Shown piece after piece: positions 24,788 through 33,037 of a stretch of 64,000 nt of DNA. This DNA comes from Streptomyces sp. MP131-18. GTDB lineage: Bacteria; Actinomycetota; Actinomycetes; Streptomycetales; Streptomycetaceae. The notes below the pieces were generated by a model. It was not told the DNA's origin. It saw nothing but the letters and a program-made list of their open reading frames with translations, and searched no databases. Numbering within the stretch: position 1 is the first letter of the stretch; each line of letters opens with the position of its first letter. The translations under genes were made by a program, and so were the position numbers. The stretch covers positions 3,024,872-3,088,871 of the forward strand of contig NZ_LZNS01000001.1 of assembly GCF_001984575.1 (NCBI RefSeq). Direction: 5' to 3'.

Positions 24788-25861
24788 ATGGCCCAGCATC
24801 GAAAGCAGCGGCTCGGGCGGCTCCGGCACCGGCGCGTCCACCGAAAACCCGTGCCCGCCGCCCTCCGTGCCGCCGCCACCCTGACCCTGGCCGGTGCCGC
24901 GTCGGCCGCCGCGTTCGACGGTGCGGCGCTCGCCGACCCCGAGCCCACCCTCGCCGAGGTCGAGGAGCGCGTCGACACGCTGCACCGCGAGGCCGAGGAG
25001 GCGACCGAGGCGTTCAACGCCGCCACCGAGGCCGCCCGCCAGGCCGAACGGGACATGGACCGGCTCCGCGACAGCGCCGCGCTGCGCACCGAGGAGCTGA
25101 ACACGGCCCGCGACGCCCTCGGCTCGCAGGCGAGCGCCGAGTACCGGGCCGCCGGGCTGCCCGCCGCCGTACAACTCGCCCTGTCCGCCGACCCCGAGGT
25201 CTTCCTGCACCGCGCCGGTGTCGCCCACCGCAGCGGCGACCGCCAAGCCCGCGCCGCCCTCGGCATCGAGGAACGGCTGCGCGCCGTCGAGCAGTTGCGC
25301 GCCGAGGCCGCCGAGCGCTCCGAGGCGCTCGCCGACGCCCAGGACCGCGCGCGCCGGCACCGCGCGGTGGTGACCGACCGGCTCGCCGAGGCCGAGGACC
25401 TGCTGGCCACCCGCACCGCCCGGGAGCGCGAGGCCCTGCTGCGCGAGGAGGGCACGGGCGAGACCACCGCGGCGAGCGGCGAACGCGCCGGCCGCCCCGC
25501 CACCGCGCCGAACCGGCGGGCCTCCGCCGCCGTCGCGTTCGCCTGGGGCCAGTTGGGCAAGCCCTACGGCTGGGGCTCGGCAGGGCCCGACGCCTACGAC
25601 TGCTCCGGCCTGACCCAGGCCGCCTGGCGCGCCGCGGGCGTCTCGCTCCCCCGCACCAGCTACAGCCAGGTCTCGGCCGGCACCAGGGTCCCGCGTGACG
25701 AGCTTGCCCCCGGCGACCTTGTGTTCTACTACTCCGGCATCAGCCACGTCGGGATCTACGTCGGGAACGGCCAGATCGTGCACGCCTCCCGCCCCGGCAC
25801 GCCGGTCCGGCTCGCCCCCGTCGACTCCATGCCCTTCGCCGCCGCCACCCGCCCCGGCTAG
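24788..25861 (+). CDS. Secreted NlpC/P60 peptidoglycan hydrolase with coiled coil (paralogue 2)
   Basis: This 357-residue protein is organised like the paralogue at 14639: signal peptide (AALRAAATLTLAGAASAAAF), Glu/Arg/Ala heptad region (~residues 55-215) and C-terminal NlpC/P60 domain. The catalytic Cys is in AYDCSGLTQAAWRAAG and the His in ISHVGIYVG, with VHASRPG following. It should cut peptidoglycan stem peptides outside the cell. The coiled coil is shorter and carries no Glu/Ala-rich hinge. The ATG matches the first residues of the other family members (MAQHRK against GSHRK). It probably has its own promoter at 24752-24779. Confidence 0.9.
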   Translation: MAQHRKQRLGRLRHRRVHRKPVPAALRAAATLTLAGAASAAAFDGAALADPEPTLAEVEERVDTLHREAEEATEAFNAATEAARQAERDMDRLRDSAALRTEELNTARDALGSQASAEYRAAGLPAAVQLALSADPEVFLHRAGVAHRSGDRQARAALGIEERLRAVEQLRAEAAERSEALADAQDRARRHRAVVTDRLAEAEDLLATRTAREREALLREEGTGETTAASGERAGRPATAPNRRASAAVAFAWGQLGKPYGWGSAGPDAYDCSGLTQAAWRAAGVSLPRTSYSQVSAGTRVPRDELAPGDLVFYYSGISHVGIYVGNGQIVHASRPGTPVRLAPVDSMPFAAATRPG

Positions 25862-26016
25862 CCGCCCGGGGCTCGCGGGCGCTCCCGGTCCCTTTTCCGC
25901 GGCCCGAGTTGACGCGTCGGCGGCGGGTCCGTGGTGGCGGCCTTGCGGTGGCGGCTCACCGTGGCAGACTGGCCGACCCACCGGTCCCCCACCGATGCAG
26001 AAAGGCCGGACCCCCC

Positions 26017-26571
26017 ATGTCCGTGACCCAACAGCTGGGCGGCCGCGGAGCCCACGGGCGCCTGCCGGGCGCCGGCGCTCCGGGCGGCGGCCCCCGGGAG
26101 GCCGCCGCCCGGTACGCGGTGCTGCCGCTGCGGCTCTTCCTCGGCCTCACCTTCCTCTACGCCGGCATCGACAAGTTCACCGATGCCGGACCGTTCAGCA
26201 GCGCGATGAGCACCGACGCGATGGAGCAGATGCTCCGCTTCTCCCGCGAGGACGCGGCGGCCGGCTGGCTCGCCGACCTCGCCCTCGACCATCCGGGGCC
26301 GCTCCTCGGCGGCGCGGCCGTCGCCGAGATCGCGGTGGGCGCGGGCGTGCTGTTCGGGCTGCTGACGCGCGTGGCCGCCGCGGGCGGTGCGCTGCTGTCG
26401 TTCTCGTTCTGGCTCACGGTCAGCTGGAACGCCGACCCGTACTACTTCGGACAGGATCTGCCGTACCTGTTCGGCTTCGTGACACTCCTGCTCGCCGGGC
26501 CAGGGCCGTTCGCCCTCGGCCGCCTCCTCAGCGCGCGTCAGGCCCAGCGGAACCGGCGCCTGTTCGGCTGA
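26017..26571 (+). CDS. DoxX family membrane protein
   Basis: This 184-residue protein starts with a ~35-residue Gly/Pro-rich head, then four membrane helices of the DoxX type (LPLRLFLGLTFLYAGIDKF, LLGGAAVAEIAVGAGVLFGLLT, AAGGALLSFSFWLTVSW, LPYLFGFVTLLLAG). The motif RLFLGLTFLYAGIDKFTDAG is diagnostic. DoxX-like proteins are linked to quinone-dependent thiosulfate or thiol redox reactions in some bacteria, but most actinobacterial members have no proven activity. Its last 44 nt overlap the 3' end of the convergent small membrane protein gene. Confidence 0.85.
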   Translation: MSVTQQLGGRGAHGRLPGAGAPGGGPREAAARYAVLPLRLFLGLTFLYAGIDKFTDAGPFSSAMSTDAMEQMLRFSREDAAAGWLADLALDHPGPLLGGAAVAEIAVGAGVLFGLLTRVAAAGGALLSFSFWLTVSWNADPYYFGQDLPYLFGFVTLLLAGPGPFALGRLLSARQAQRNRRLFG

Positions 26572-26830
26572 CGTCCGGCTGGCCCCGCGGCTCGTCCCGC
26601 GGCTCGTCCCGGGGCCGGCCCCGCGCCCGCCGCGCCGCCATGGCCGCGACGGCCACGCCCGCCGTGCACAGCAGCGCGGCGGGCAGCAGCGCGAACAGCA
26701 CCGGCAGCGGTACGTCGCCCCGCCCGGCGGCGTCCACCAGGTACACGCACGCCACGCCGATCAGCGCCACGCCCAGCACCAGCCGCGCCGGCTCGAACCG
26801 GTGCCGCCAGATCCGCCCGTTCCCGCTCAT
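26528..26830 (-). CDS. Small two-helix membrane protein, partner of the PspC protein
   Basis: This 100-residue protein has two membrane helices (LVLGVALIGVACVYLV and LFALLPAALLCTAGVAVAAMAA) and a charged, repetitive C-terminal tail (RPRDEPRDEPRGQP). Its ATG overlaps the stop of the PspC-domain gene by 4 nt, so it is the second gene of that operon. It converges on, and overlaps by 44 nt, the doxX gene. A family of small membrane proteins occupies this slot beside PspC genes in streptomycetes; I know no function. Confidence 0.7.
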   Translation of the reverse strand: MSGNGRIWRHRFEPARLVLGVALIGVACVYLVDAAGRGDVPLPVLFALLPAALLCTAGVAVAAMAARRARGRPRDEPRDEPRGQPDVSRTGAGSAGPDAR

Positions 26831-28161
26831 GACCGCTCCACCGCCACGTGTCCGATGCCCATGTCCAGCCACAGCTCCACGTCGCCGCCCGGCTCCGCGC
26901 CCGGCTCGGCCGGATAGCTGCGTGTCCGCTCCTGGCCGAGCCCGCCCCAGGAGTCCTCAAGCCCCTCCCACGTGCCGGAGGCCGGCGACTCGTAGGTGAA
27001 CGCGCCCACGCCGATCTCCGTGTGCACCGTCACCTCCGCGCCGCGCGGCACCAGCACCCGGATCTGCCCGGCCCCGGCCGCCACGGTCGTGCTCAGCGTC
27101 TCCCCCTTGTCCAGCTCGAAGCCGGTCAGGTCCAGCTCGGCGTCGCCCGAGCCCAGCTCGTACCGCTCAGTCACCGCCGCCGCGGACTCCGGCCGCCACT
27201 GGGTGCCGACCCAGCTGGTCGTGATGTTGTCCGGCAGCACCGCGGCGCCGGCGAGCAATGCGCCGGTGAGGATCACCGCCACGACCGTGCCGCCGCCGAG
27301 GCGCCCCACGAACGCGCTCACCACGAAGCCGACGCCGTACACGATCAGCGCGGCGGACAGACCGATCACCAGGGTCGTGCCCAGCGGCTGGTGCTCCCAC
27401 GCCACCGCGGAACCGACCAGGCACGCGCCCGCCGCCAGCAGGAACAGCAGCCCGCCCAGCCGGAGTTCGCGCGGCTCCGCCGGCCGCCGCGCCGGACGCC
27501 CCTGGCACGACGGCGCCGCGCCCGGCGGCGCCCCCGCCACGGGCGGGGCGGTCGGCGCGTAGTCGCCCGGCTCCGCCTCCTCCGGGCCCCACAGATAGGC
27601 GCGCCGCCACCCCGCGCCCCCGCCCTGCCACCAGGACGGGCCGAGCGGCGCGGGCGGGGCCTGCGCCTCCGGCGGGGCCTCCGCGACGACCTGCGCGGTG
27701 GCCGCGTTCCCCTGCTCGCCGCCCTCCCCCGCGCCCTGCGACTCGCTGCGCCGCCGCGACCAGTACGCCGCCCCGGCCAGCGCGCCGAGCAGCATGACGG
27801 AGAACCAGGTGGCCGGGCCGCGGTTGCCGAGCGACGCGAGCAGCAGCCCGCAGCCCGCGACGATGAACAGCAGCGCCGTCAGCCCCGGGCCCTCCACCCG
27901 GCCGGACAGCAGCCGGCGGCCCTCGTTCTCCTCCTCCCGCTCGAACGGGATCAGCAGCCACGCGATCCCGTACGCGACGAGCCCGAGACCGCCGATGACC
28001 GACAGCACCGCGAGCGGGACGCGGAAGATCACCGGATCGAGGTTGTAGTACCGGCCGAAGCCGCCGCACACACCGCCGACCACCTTGTGTCGACGGCTGC
28101 GGGACAGCCGCGTCGCGGCCGCGGTGCCGGGCGGCGGCTCCGTCGTCAGATCGTCGGTCAT
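26827..28161 (-). CDS. PspC-domain multi-pass membrane protein
   Basis: This 444-residue protein has an N-terminal PspC domain (RRHKVVGGVCGGFGRYYNLDPVIFRVPLAVLSVIGGLGLVAYG), several further membrane helices in two groups split by a Pro/Ala/Gly-rich loop, and a C-terminal extracytoplasmic beta domain (AELDLTGFELDKGETLSTTV...) similar to the LiaF/DUF2154 response domain. PspC proteins sense membrane stress. It is divergent from a PspC-containing histidine kinase and its regulator, as in Lia/Psp-type stress modules. The start could also be GTG/ATG codons a few residues upstream (28170). Neither has a good ribosome binding site. Confidence 0.88.
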   Translation of the reverse strand: MTDDLTTEPPPGTAAATRLSRSRRHKVVGGVCGGFGRYYNLDPVIFRVPLAVLSVIGGLGLVAYGIAWLLIPFEREEENEGRRLLSGRVEGPGLTALLFIVAGCGLLLASLGNRGPATWFSVMLLGALAGAAYWSRRRSESQGAGEGGEQGNAATAQVVAEAPPEAQAPPAPLGPSWWQGGGAGWRRAYLWGPEEAEPGDYAPTAPPVAGAPPGAAPSCQGRPARRPAEPRELRLGGLLFLLAAGACLVGSAVAWEHQPLGTTLVIGLSAALIVYGVGFVVSAFVGRLGGGTVVAVILTGALLAGAAVLPDNITTSWVGTQWRPESAAAVTERYELGSGDAELDLTGFELDKGETLSTTVAAGAGQIRVLVPRGAEVTVHTEIGVGAFTYESPASGTWEGLEDSWGGLGQERTRSYPAEPGAEPGGDVELWLDMGIGHVAVERS

Positions 28162-28282
28162 GCCCACCATGGTGACGCAGGCGCGCCCCGGCGTGATCCG
28201 GGTGCGTCCCCCATCGGTCCCTGACGTCTCCTCCGGGTCGCCCCTGATGACCCGCCGCGCCCGTTCGTGTGACGATCGGGTC

Positions 28283-29545
28283 ATGACGACCGCGACCCCC
28301 ACCGGCGCCGCCCTGGACGAGGCGCCGGTGCGCAAGCTGTACCGCAGCGTCGAGGGCCGCTGGCTCGGCGGCGTGGCACAGGGGCTCGCGGGGCATCTGG
28401 CGCTGCCCGTCTCCTGGGTGCGGCTGGTCTTTTTCATGCTGATGCCGGCGAACGGGCTCGGCGTGCTGCTGTACGGCATCTTCTGGTTCGTCGTGCCGCT
28501 GGGCGCACCCCAGGCGGCGCCCGCCGCGCCCGTCCGCAAGAGCCTGCTGCACCGGCCCGACAAGGGTCAGATCTTCGCGTTCCTCGTGCTCGCCGCCACA
28601 CTGGGCGTGCTGGCCGCCAACGTCCAGTTCCCCATCCAGGACGGCTACCTGTGGCCGCTGCTGATCATCGGCGTCGGCGCCGCCGTGGTGTGGCGGCAGG
28701 CGGACAACTCGCGCCGCGCGCACTGGGCCGAGGCGACCCGCCGCAGCCGCTGGCTGCCGCTGCTGCGCAGCGCGGCGGGCGCGGTGCTGGTGTGCCTCGG
28801 CGTCGGCAGCTTCGTCGTGGGCCGCAGCGCCTCGGAGTCGACAGAGAGCCTGAGCCTGGTCTTCCAGGCGTCCGTCGCGCTGCTCGTCGGCATCGCGCTG
28901 CTCGTCGGGCCCTACCTGGTGCGCATGGTGCAGGACCTGTCCCAGGAGCGCACCATGCGCATCCGTGCGCAGGAGCGGGCCGAGGTCGCCGCGCACATCC
29001 ACGACTCGGTGCTGCACACACTCACGCTGATCCAGCGCAACGCGGAACGCCCGCGCGAGGTGGCCCGCCTGGCCCGCGCGCAGGAACGTGACCTGCGCGC
29101 CTGGCTGTACAAGTCAGCGGAGGCGCAGGAGGTGGCCGAGGAGGAGGACGAGCCGCAGACGTTCGCGGCCGCGATCCGCGCGACCGTCGCCGAGGTGGAG
29201 GACCACCACGGGGTGCCGATCGAGGTCGTGTGCGTCGGGGACTGCCCGGTGGACGAAGCACTGGGCGCGCAGTTGCAGGCCGCCCGCGAGGCAATGGTGA
29301 ACGCCGCCAAGTACGGTGGCGAAGGCGGCCCCGTGCGGGTCTTCGCCGAGGTCGAGGGGCGTACTGTCTTCGTGTCGGTGCGCGACCGCGGCCCCGGCTT
29401 CGACCCGGACTCGGTGCCGGGGGACCGGATGGGCGTGCGCGAGTCCATCATCGGCCGCATGCAGCGCAACGGCGGCTCGGCGCGGGTGCGTTCCACCCCC
29501 GGCGAGGGCACAGAGGTGGAGCTGACGATGGAGCGAGCGGAATGA
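28283..29545 (+). CDS. PspC-domain sensor histidine kinase (NarL/DesK-type)
   Basis: This 420-residue kinase has an N-terminal PspC domain (YRSVEGRWLGGVAQGLAGHLALPVSWVRLVFF), about five membrane helices, then a HisKA_3 dimerisation region with the phospho-acceptor His in RAEVAAHIHDSVLHTLTLIQRNAE. The ATPase domain has N box REAMVNAAKYGG and G boxes RDRGPGFDPDSV and MGVRESIIGRM. It phosphorylates the LuxR-type regulator encoded next, whose ATG overlaps its stop by 4 nt. A promoter-like ATGACC-N18-GACGAT ends 6 nt before the ATG, so the mRNA may be leaderless. A role in envelope stress signalling is inferred. Confidence 0.93.
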   Translation: MTTATPTGAALDEAPVRKLYRSVEGRWLGGVAQGLAGHLALPVSWVRLVFFMLMPANGLGVLLYGIFWFVVPLGAPQAAPAAPVRKSLLHRPDKGQIFAFLVLAATLGVLAANVQFPIQDGYLWPLLIIGVGAAVVWRQADNSRRAHWAEATRRSRWLPLLRSAAGAVLVCLGVGSFVVGRSASESTESLSLVFQASVALLVGIALLVGPYLVRMVQDLSQERTMRIRAQERAEVAAHIHDSVLHTLTLIQRNAERPREVARLARAQERDLRAWLYKSAEAQEVAEEEDEPQTFAAAIRATVAEVEDHHGVPIEVVCVGDCPVDEALGAQLQAAREAMVNAAKYGGEGGPVRVFAEVEGRTVFVSVRDRGPGFDPDSVPGDRMGVRESIIGRMQRNGGSARVRSTPGEGTEVELTMERAE

Positions 29546-30222
29546 ACCCGACATCCGAGGAGCGCAGGGCCCGCGTGGTCCTGGTGGACGACCACCGCAT
29601 GTTCCGCGCCGGGGTGCAGGCCGAGATCGGCCGCACCGAGGAGACCGGCGTCGAGGTGGTCGGCGAGGCGGGCGACGTCGACCAGGCGGTGACCGTGATC
29701 AAGGCGGCCCGCCCAGACGTCGTTCTCCTGGACGTGCACCTGCCGGGCGGCGGCGGGGTCGAGGTGCTGCGGCGCAGCGCGGAGCTGATGTCCGCGGCCG
29801 AGGACCCGGTGCGTTTCCTGGCGCTGTCCGTCTCCGACGCGGCGGAGGACGTGATCGGCGTGATCCGCGGCGGCGCCCGCGGCTACGTCACCAAGACCAT
29901 CACGGGCGCCGACCTGGTGGACGCCATCTTCCGGGTCGCGGAGGGCGACGCGGTGTTCTCGCCGCGGCTGGCCGGCTTCGTGCTGGACGCGTTCGCGTCC
30001 TCGGAGGCGGCCCCGGTGGACGAGGACCTGGACCGCCTGACGCAGCGGGAGCGCGAGGTGCTGCGGCTGATCGCCCGCGGCTACGCGTACAAGGAGGTCG
30101 GCAAGGAGCTGTTCATCTCGGTGAAGACGGTGGAGAGCCACGTCTCCGCGGTGCTGCGCAAGCTCCAGCTGTCCAACCGCCACGAGCTGACCCGCTGGGC
30201 GACCGCACGCCGCCTGGTGTGA
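29542..30222 (+). CDS. LuxR/NarL-family response regulator
   Basis: This 226-residue partner of the PspC kinase has a receiver domain with the acidic pair in VVLVDDH, phospho-Asp in DVVLLDVHLPG, Ser/Thr switch region LALSVSD and Lys in GYVTKTI. A NarL/LuxR helix-turn-helix follows (LTQREREVLRLIARGYAYKEVGKELFISVKTVESHVSAVLRKLQL). Phosphorylation should allow dimerisation and promoter binding. Likely targets include the divergent PspC gene across the 120-bp region, but no operator was identified. Confidence 0.94.
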   Translation: MNPTSEERRARVVLVDDHRMFRAGVQAEIGRTEETGVEVVGEAGDVDQAVTVIKAARPDVVLLDVHLPGGGGVEVLRRSAELMSAAEDPVRFLALSVSDAAEDVIGVIRGGARGYVTKTITGADLVDAIFRVAEGDAVFSPRLAGFVLDAFASSEAAPVDEDLDRLTQREREVLRLIARGYAYKEVGKELFISVKTVESHVSAVLRKLQLSNRHELTRWATARRLV

Positions 30223-30255
30223 CGCCGCCTGGGGTGACGGGCGAACCGGCCGCGG

Positions 30256-31836
<1,581 letters not shown>

Positions 31837-31897
31837 GAAAAAGCTGCCTTCCTTGCCTTCCCCGGTGCGTAGGGAAAGTCTACGGGCCCGCCGCGGC

Positions 31898-31927
31898 TTG
31901 GCCGCACGCCGCGGAGGCTGGCATACT
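31898..31927 (+). promoter_or_regulatory. Promoter upstream of leader ORF and chorismate mutase
   Basis: TTGGCC, 18 bp, CATACT, with the ATG of the 27-codon leader ORF 7 nt beyond the -10. This points to a leaderless transcript that starts with the leader ORF and runs into the chorismate mutase gene. Confidence 0.5.
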
Positions 31928-31934
31928 CGCGGGC

Positions 31935-32018
31935 ATGCGTCACGACGTGCGTTTCCGCTCCTTTACCTATGGCACCGGCCCGGCCGGCTGCCGCAAGGAG
32001 CGCTGCGCACCCCACTGA
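31935..32018 (+). CDS. 27-residue putative leader peptide upstream of chorismate mutase
   Basis: A short ORF begins [13 protein letters not shown] and ends RCAPH. It lies at leaderless distance from a good promoter. It contains Phe-x-x-Phe-x-Tyr, the amino acids made downstream of chorismate mutase, and is followed 21 nt later by a strong GC hairpin and then, 63 nt on, by the chorismate mutase start. That layout is what translational attenuation would use, although two Phe and one Tyr are few. It could equally be an unrelated small protein with two Cys. Translation is unproven. Confidence 0.45.
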   Translation: MRHDVRFRSFTYGTGPAGCRKERCAPH

Positions 32019-32038
32019 CCAGCGACTTTCCCAGCGAA

Positions 32039-32071
32039 CGCCCCGGGCACCGCTCTCTGCGGCCCGGGGCG
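32039..32071 (+). terminator. Possible attenuator hairpin before chorismate mutase
   Basis: CGCCCCGGG (32039-32047) pairs with CCCGGGGCG (32063-32071), loop 15 nt. The stem is very stable but lacks a T-tract. It may be a transcription attenuator linked to the leader ORF or simply a 5'-UTR structure. Confidence 0.4.
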
Positions 32072-32133
32072 CATCCGTTCCGCGGGCGGCAGCCGGGCCG
32101 GGGCACCCACCACCACCCCACCAGGAGACCCGC

Positions 32134-32415
32134 ATGACCACCAGCGAGAGCATCACCGCCGAGCACGCCACCGCCGAGCACACCATTGCCGACGCGCGCG
32201 GCCGGATCGACGCCCTGGACGACAGCATCATCAGCCTGATCGAGGAACGGATCTCGGTCTCGGAGCAGATCCAGGCCACCCGCATCGCGGCGGGCGGCCG
32301 CCGTGTGCACCTGGCCCGCGAGATGGAGGTGCTGCGCCGGTACCGGGACGGCCTCGGCGCCCCCGGCACCGGCCTGGCGATGACGCTGCTCGACCTGTGC
32401 CGCGGCCGGGTCTGA
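32134..32415 (+). CDS. Chorismate mutase (AroQ type)
   Basis: This 93-residue all-helical enzyme converts chorismate to prephenate, the entry to Phe and Tyr synthesis. The AroQ pattern is visible: RGRIDALDDSIISLIEERISVSEQIQATRIAAGG with the active-site Arg and Lys/Arg positions, then EMEVLRRYRDGLG. The start ATG follows AGGAGA. The first 20 residues are Glu/Ala/Thr-rich and variable. The gene is monofunctional (no prephenate dehydratase or DAHP synthase fused), as in other streptomycetes, where it may need the DAHP synthase as partner for full activity. Confidence 0.9.
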   Translation: MTTSESITAEHATAEHTIADARGRIDALDDSIISLIEERISVSEQIQATRIAAGGRRVHLAREMEVLRRYRDGLGAPGTGLAMTLLDLCRGRV

Positions 32416-32632
32416 CCGCCCGGCGGCACGCGTCGCGCACCGGGGCGCACCGGAGCGCGAAGAGTCACCCGTCCGGAGCGTGACCGCCCGCGGAGGGCTT
32501 CGTTGAAGGGATTGTCCCCGGGGCGATGAGGCGCCCCGGTCCCCGCGGTGTGGCGGGGGCCGCGCGCCGTGGGACCTCGCCCCGGTGCGGTGGCCGGGCA
32601 GCAGGGGACAGCAGGCCGGTCACGTCCTGGCG

Positions 32633-32668
32633 GGCGGCCGGTTCCCGGGACGCCGGGAGCCGGCCGCC
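32633..32668. terminator. Long GC hairpin downstream of chorismate mutase
   Basis: A continuous 16-bp stem with one G-T wobble (32633-32648 with 32653-32668) closed by a GACG tetraloop. Two smaller perfect hairpins precede it at 32518-32539 and 32541-32558. It may terminate the chorismate mutase transcript and separate it from the RNA gene that follows. Confidence 0.5.
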
Positions 32669-32700
32669 GCGCTCACAGCTCCGACGACCAAGACCAGCCA

Positions 32701-32845
32701 GACCTGTTGGCGGACCACGGCGCACCCCCTCCAGTGGTCCGGCCAACGGCAGCGGTGCCTACCCCCGGGCACCGCTTCCCAGCACCGGCGCCGCCCTGTC
32801 GCCCGTGCTGCGCGGGAGCCCCGGCCTTCGTGGCCGGGGCTCCTC
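32701..32845 (+). ncRNA. Probable 6C RNA (actinobacterial small RNA)
   Basis: Two adjacent stem-loops each expose a run of cytosines. Stem 1 is GTTGGC+GGACCAC (32706-32718) paired with GTGGTCC+GCCAAC (32734-32747, one bulged G), with a loop containing ACCCCCT. Stem 2 is AGCGGTGCC (32751-32759) with GGCACCGCT (32768-32776), loop TACCCCCG. Paired C-rich loops define the 6C RNA family of actinobacteria, though each run here has five Cs. A 12-bp terminator hairpin at 32815-32843 follows on the same strand. No protein frame fits here. The 5' end is not defined; transcription may start near 32680-32705. Confidence 0.65.
32815..32843 (+). terminator. Terminator of the 6C-like RNA
   Basis: GGAGCCCCGGCC, loop TTCGT, GGCCGGGGCTCC: a perfect 12-bp stem, 39 nt after the second C-loop hairpin. 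Confidence 0.7.
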
Positions 32846-32978
32846 GCCGCGGAACCCCCGTCGCACCTGCATGTTTCCGTGGCTGTTTCGTGATCGGGCC
32901 GTGCACAACCTCAGGGCCCCGCCGCCTGTCGTATCAGGAGTAACCGGTCCTGGCCCGGGAGGGCCCGCACAGACCGAA

Positions 32979-33013
32979 GGGGTCCGCTCCCATTCCCCCG
33001 GGGAGCGGGCCCC
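32979..33013 (-). terminator. Terminator of the GMC oxidoreductase operon
   Basis: GGGGTCCGCTCCC pairs with GGGAGCGGGCCCC (13 bp, one G-T), loop 9 nt, 24 bp beyond the stop of the GMC oxidoreductase gene on the minus strand. Confidence 0.7.
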
Positions 33014-33037
33014 TTCGCCGCGTCCTGCCGCGCCGCG

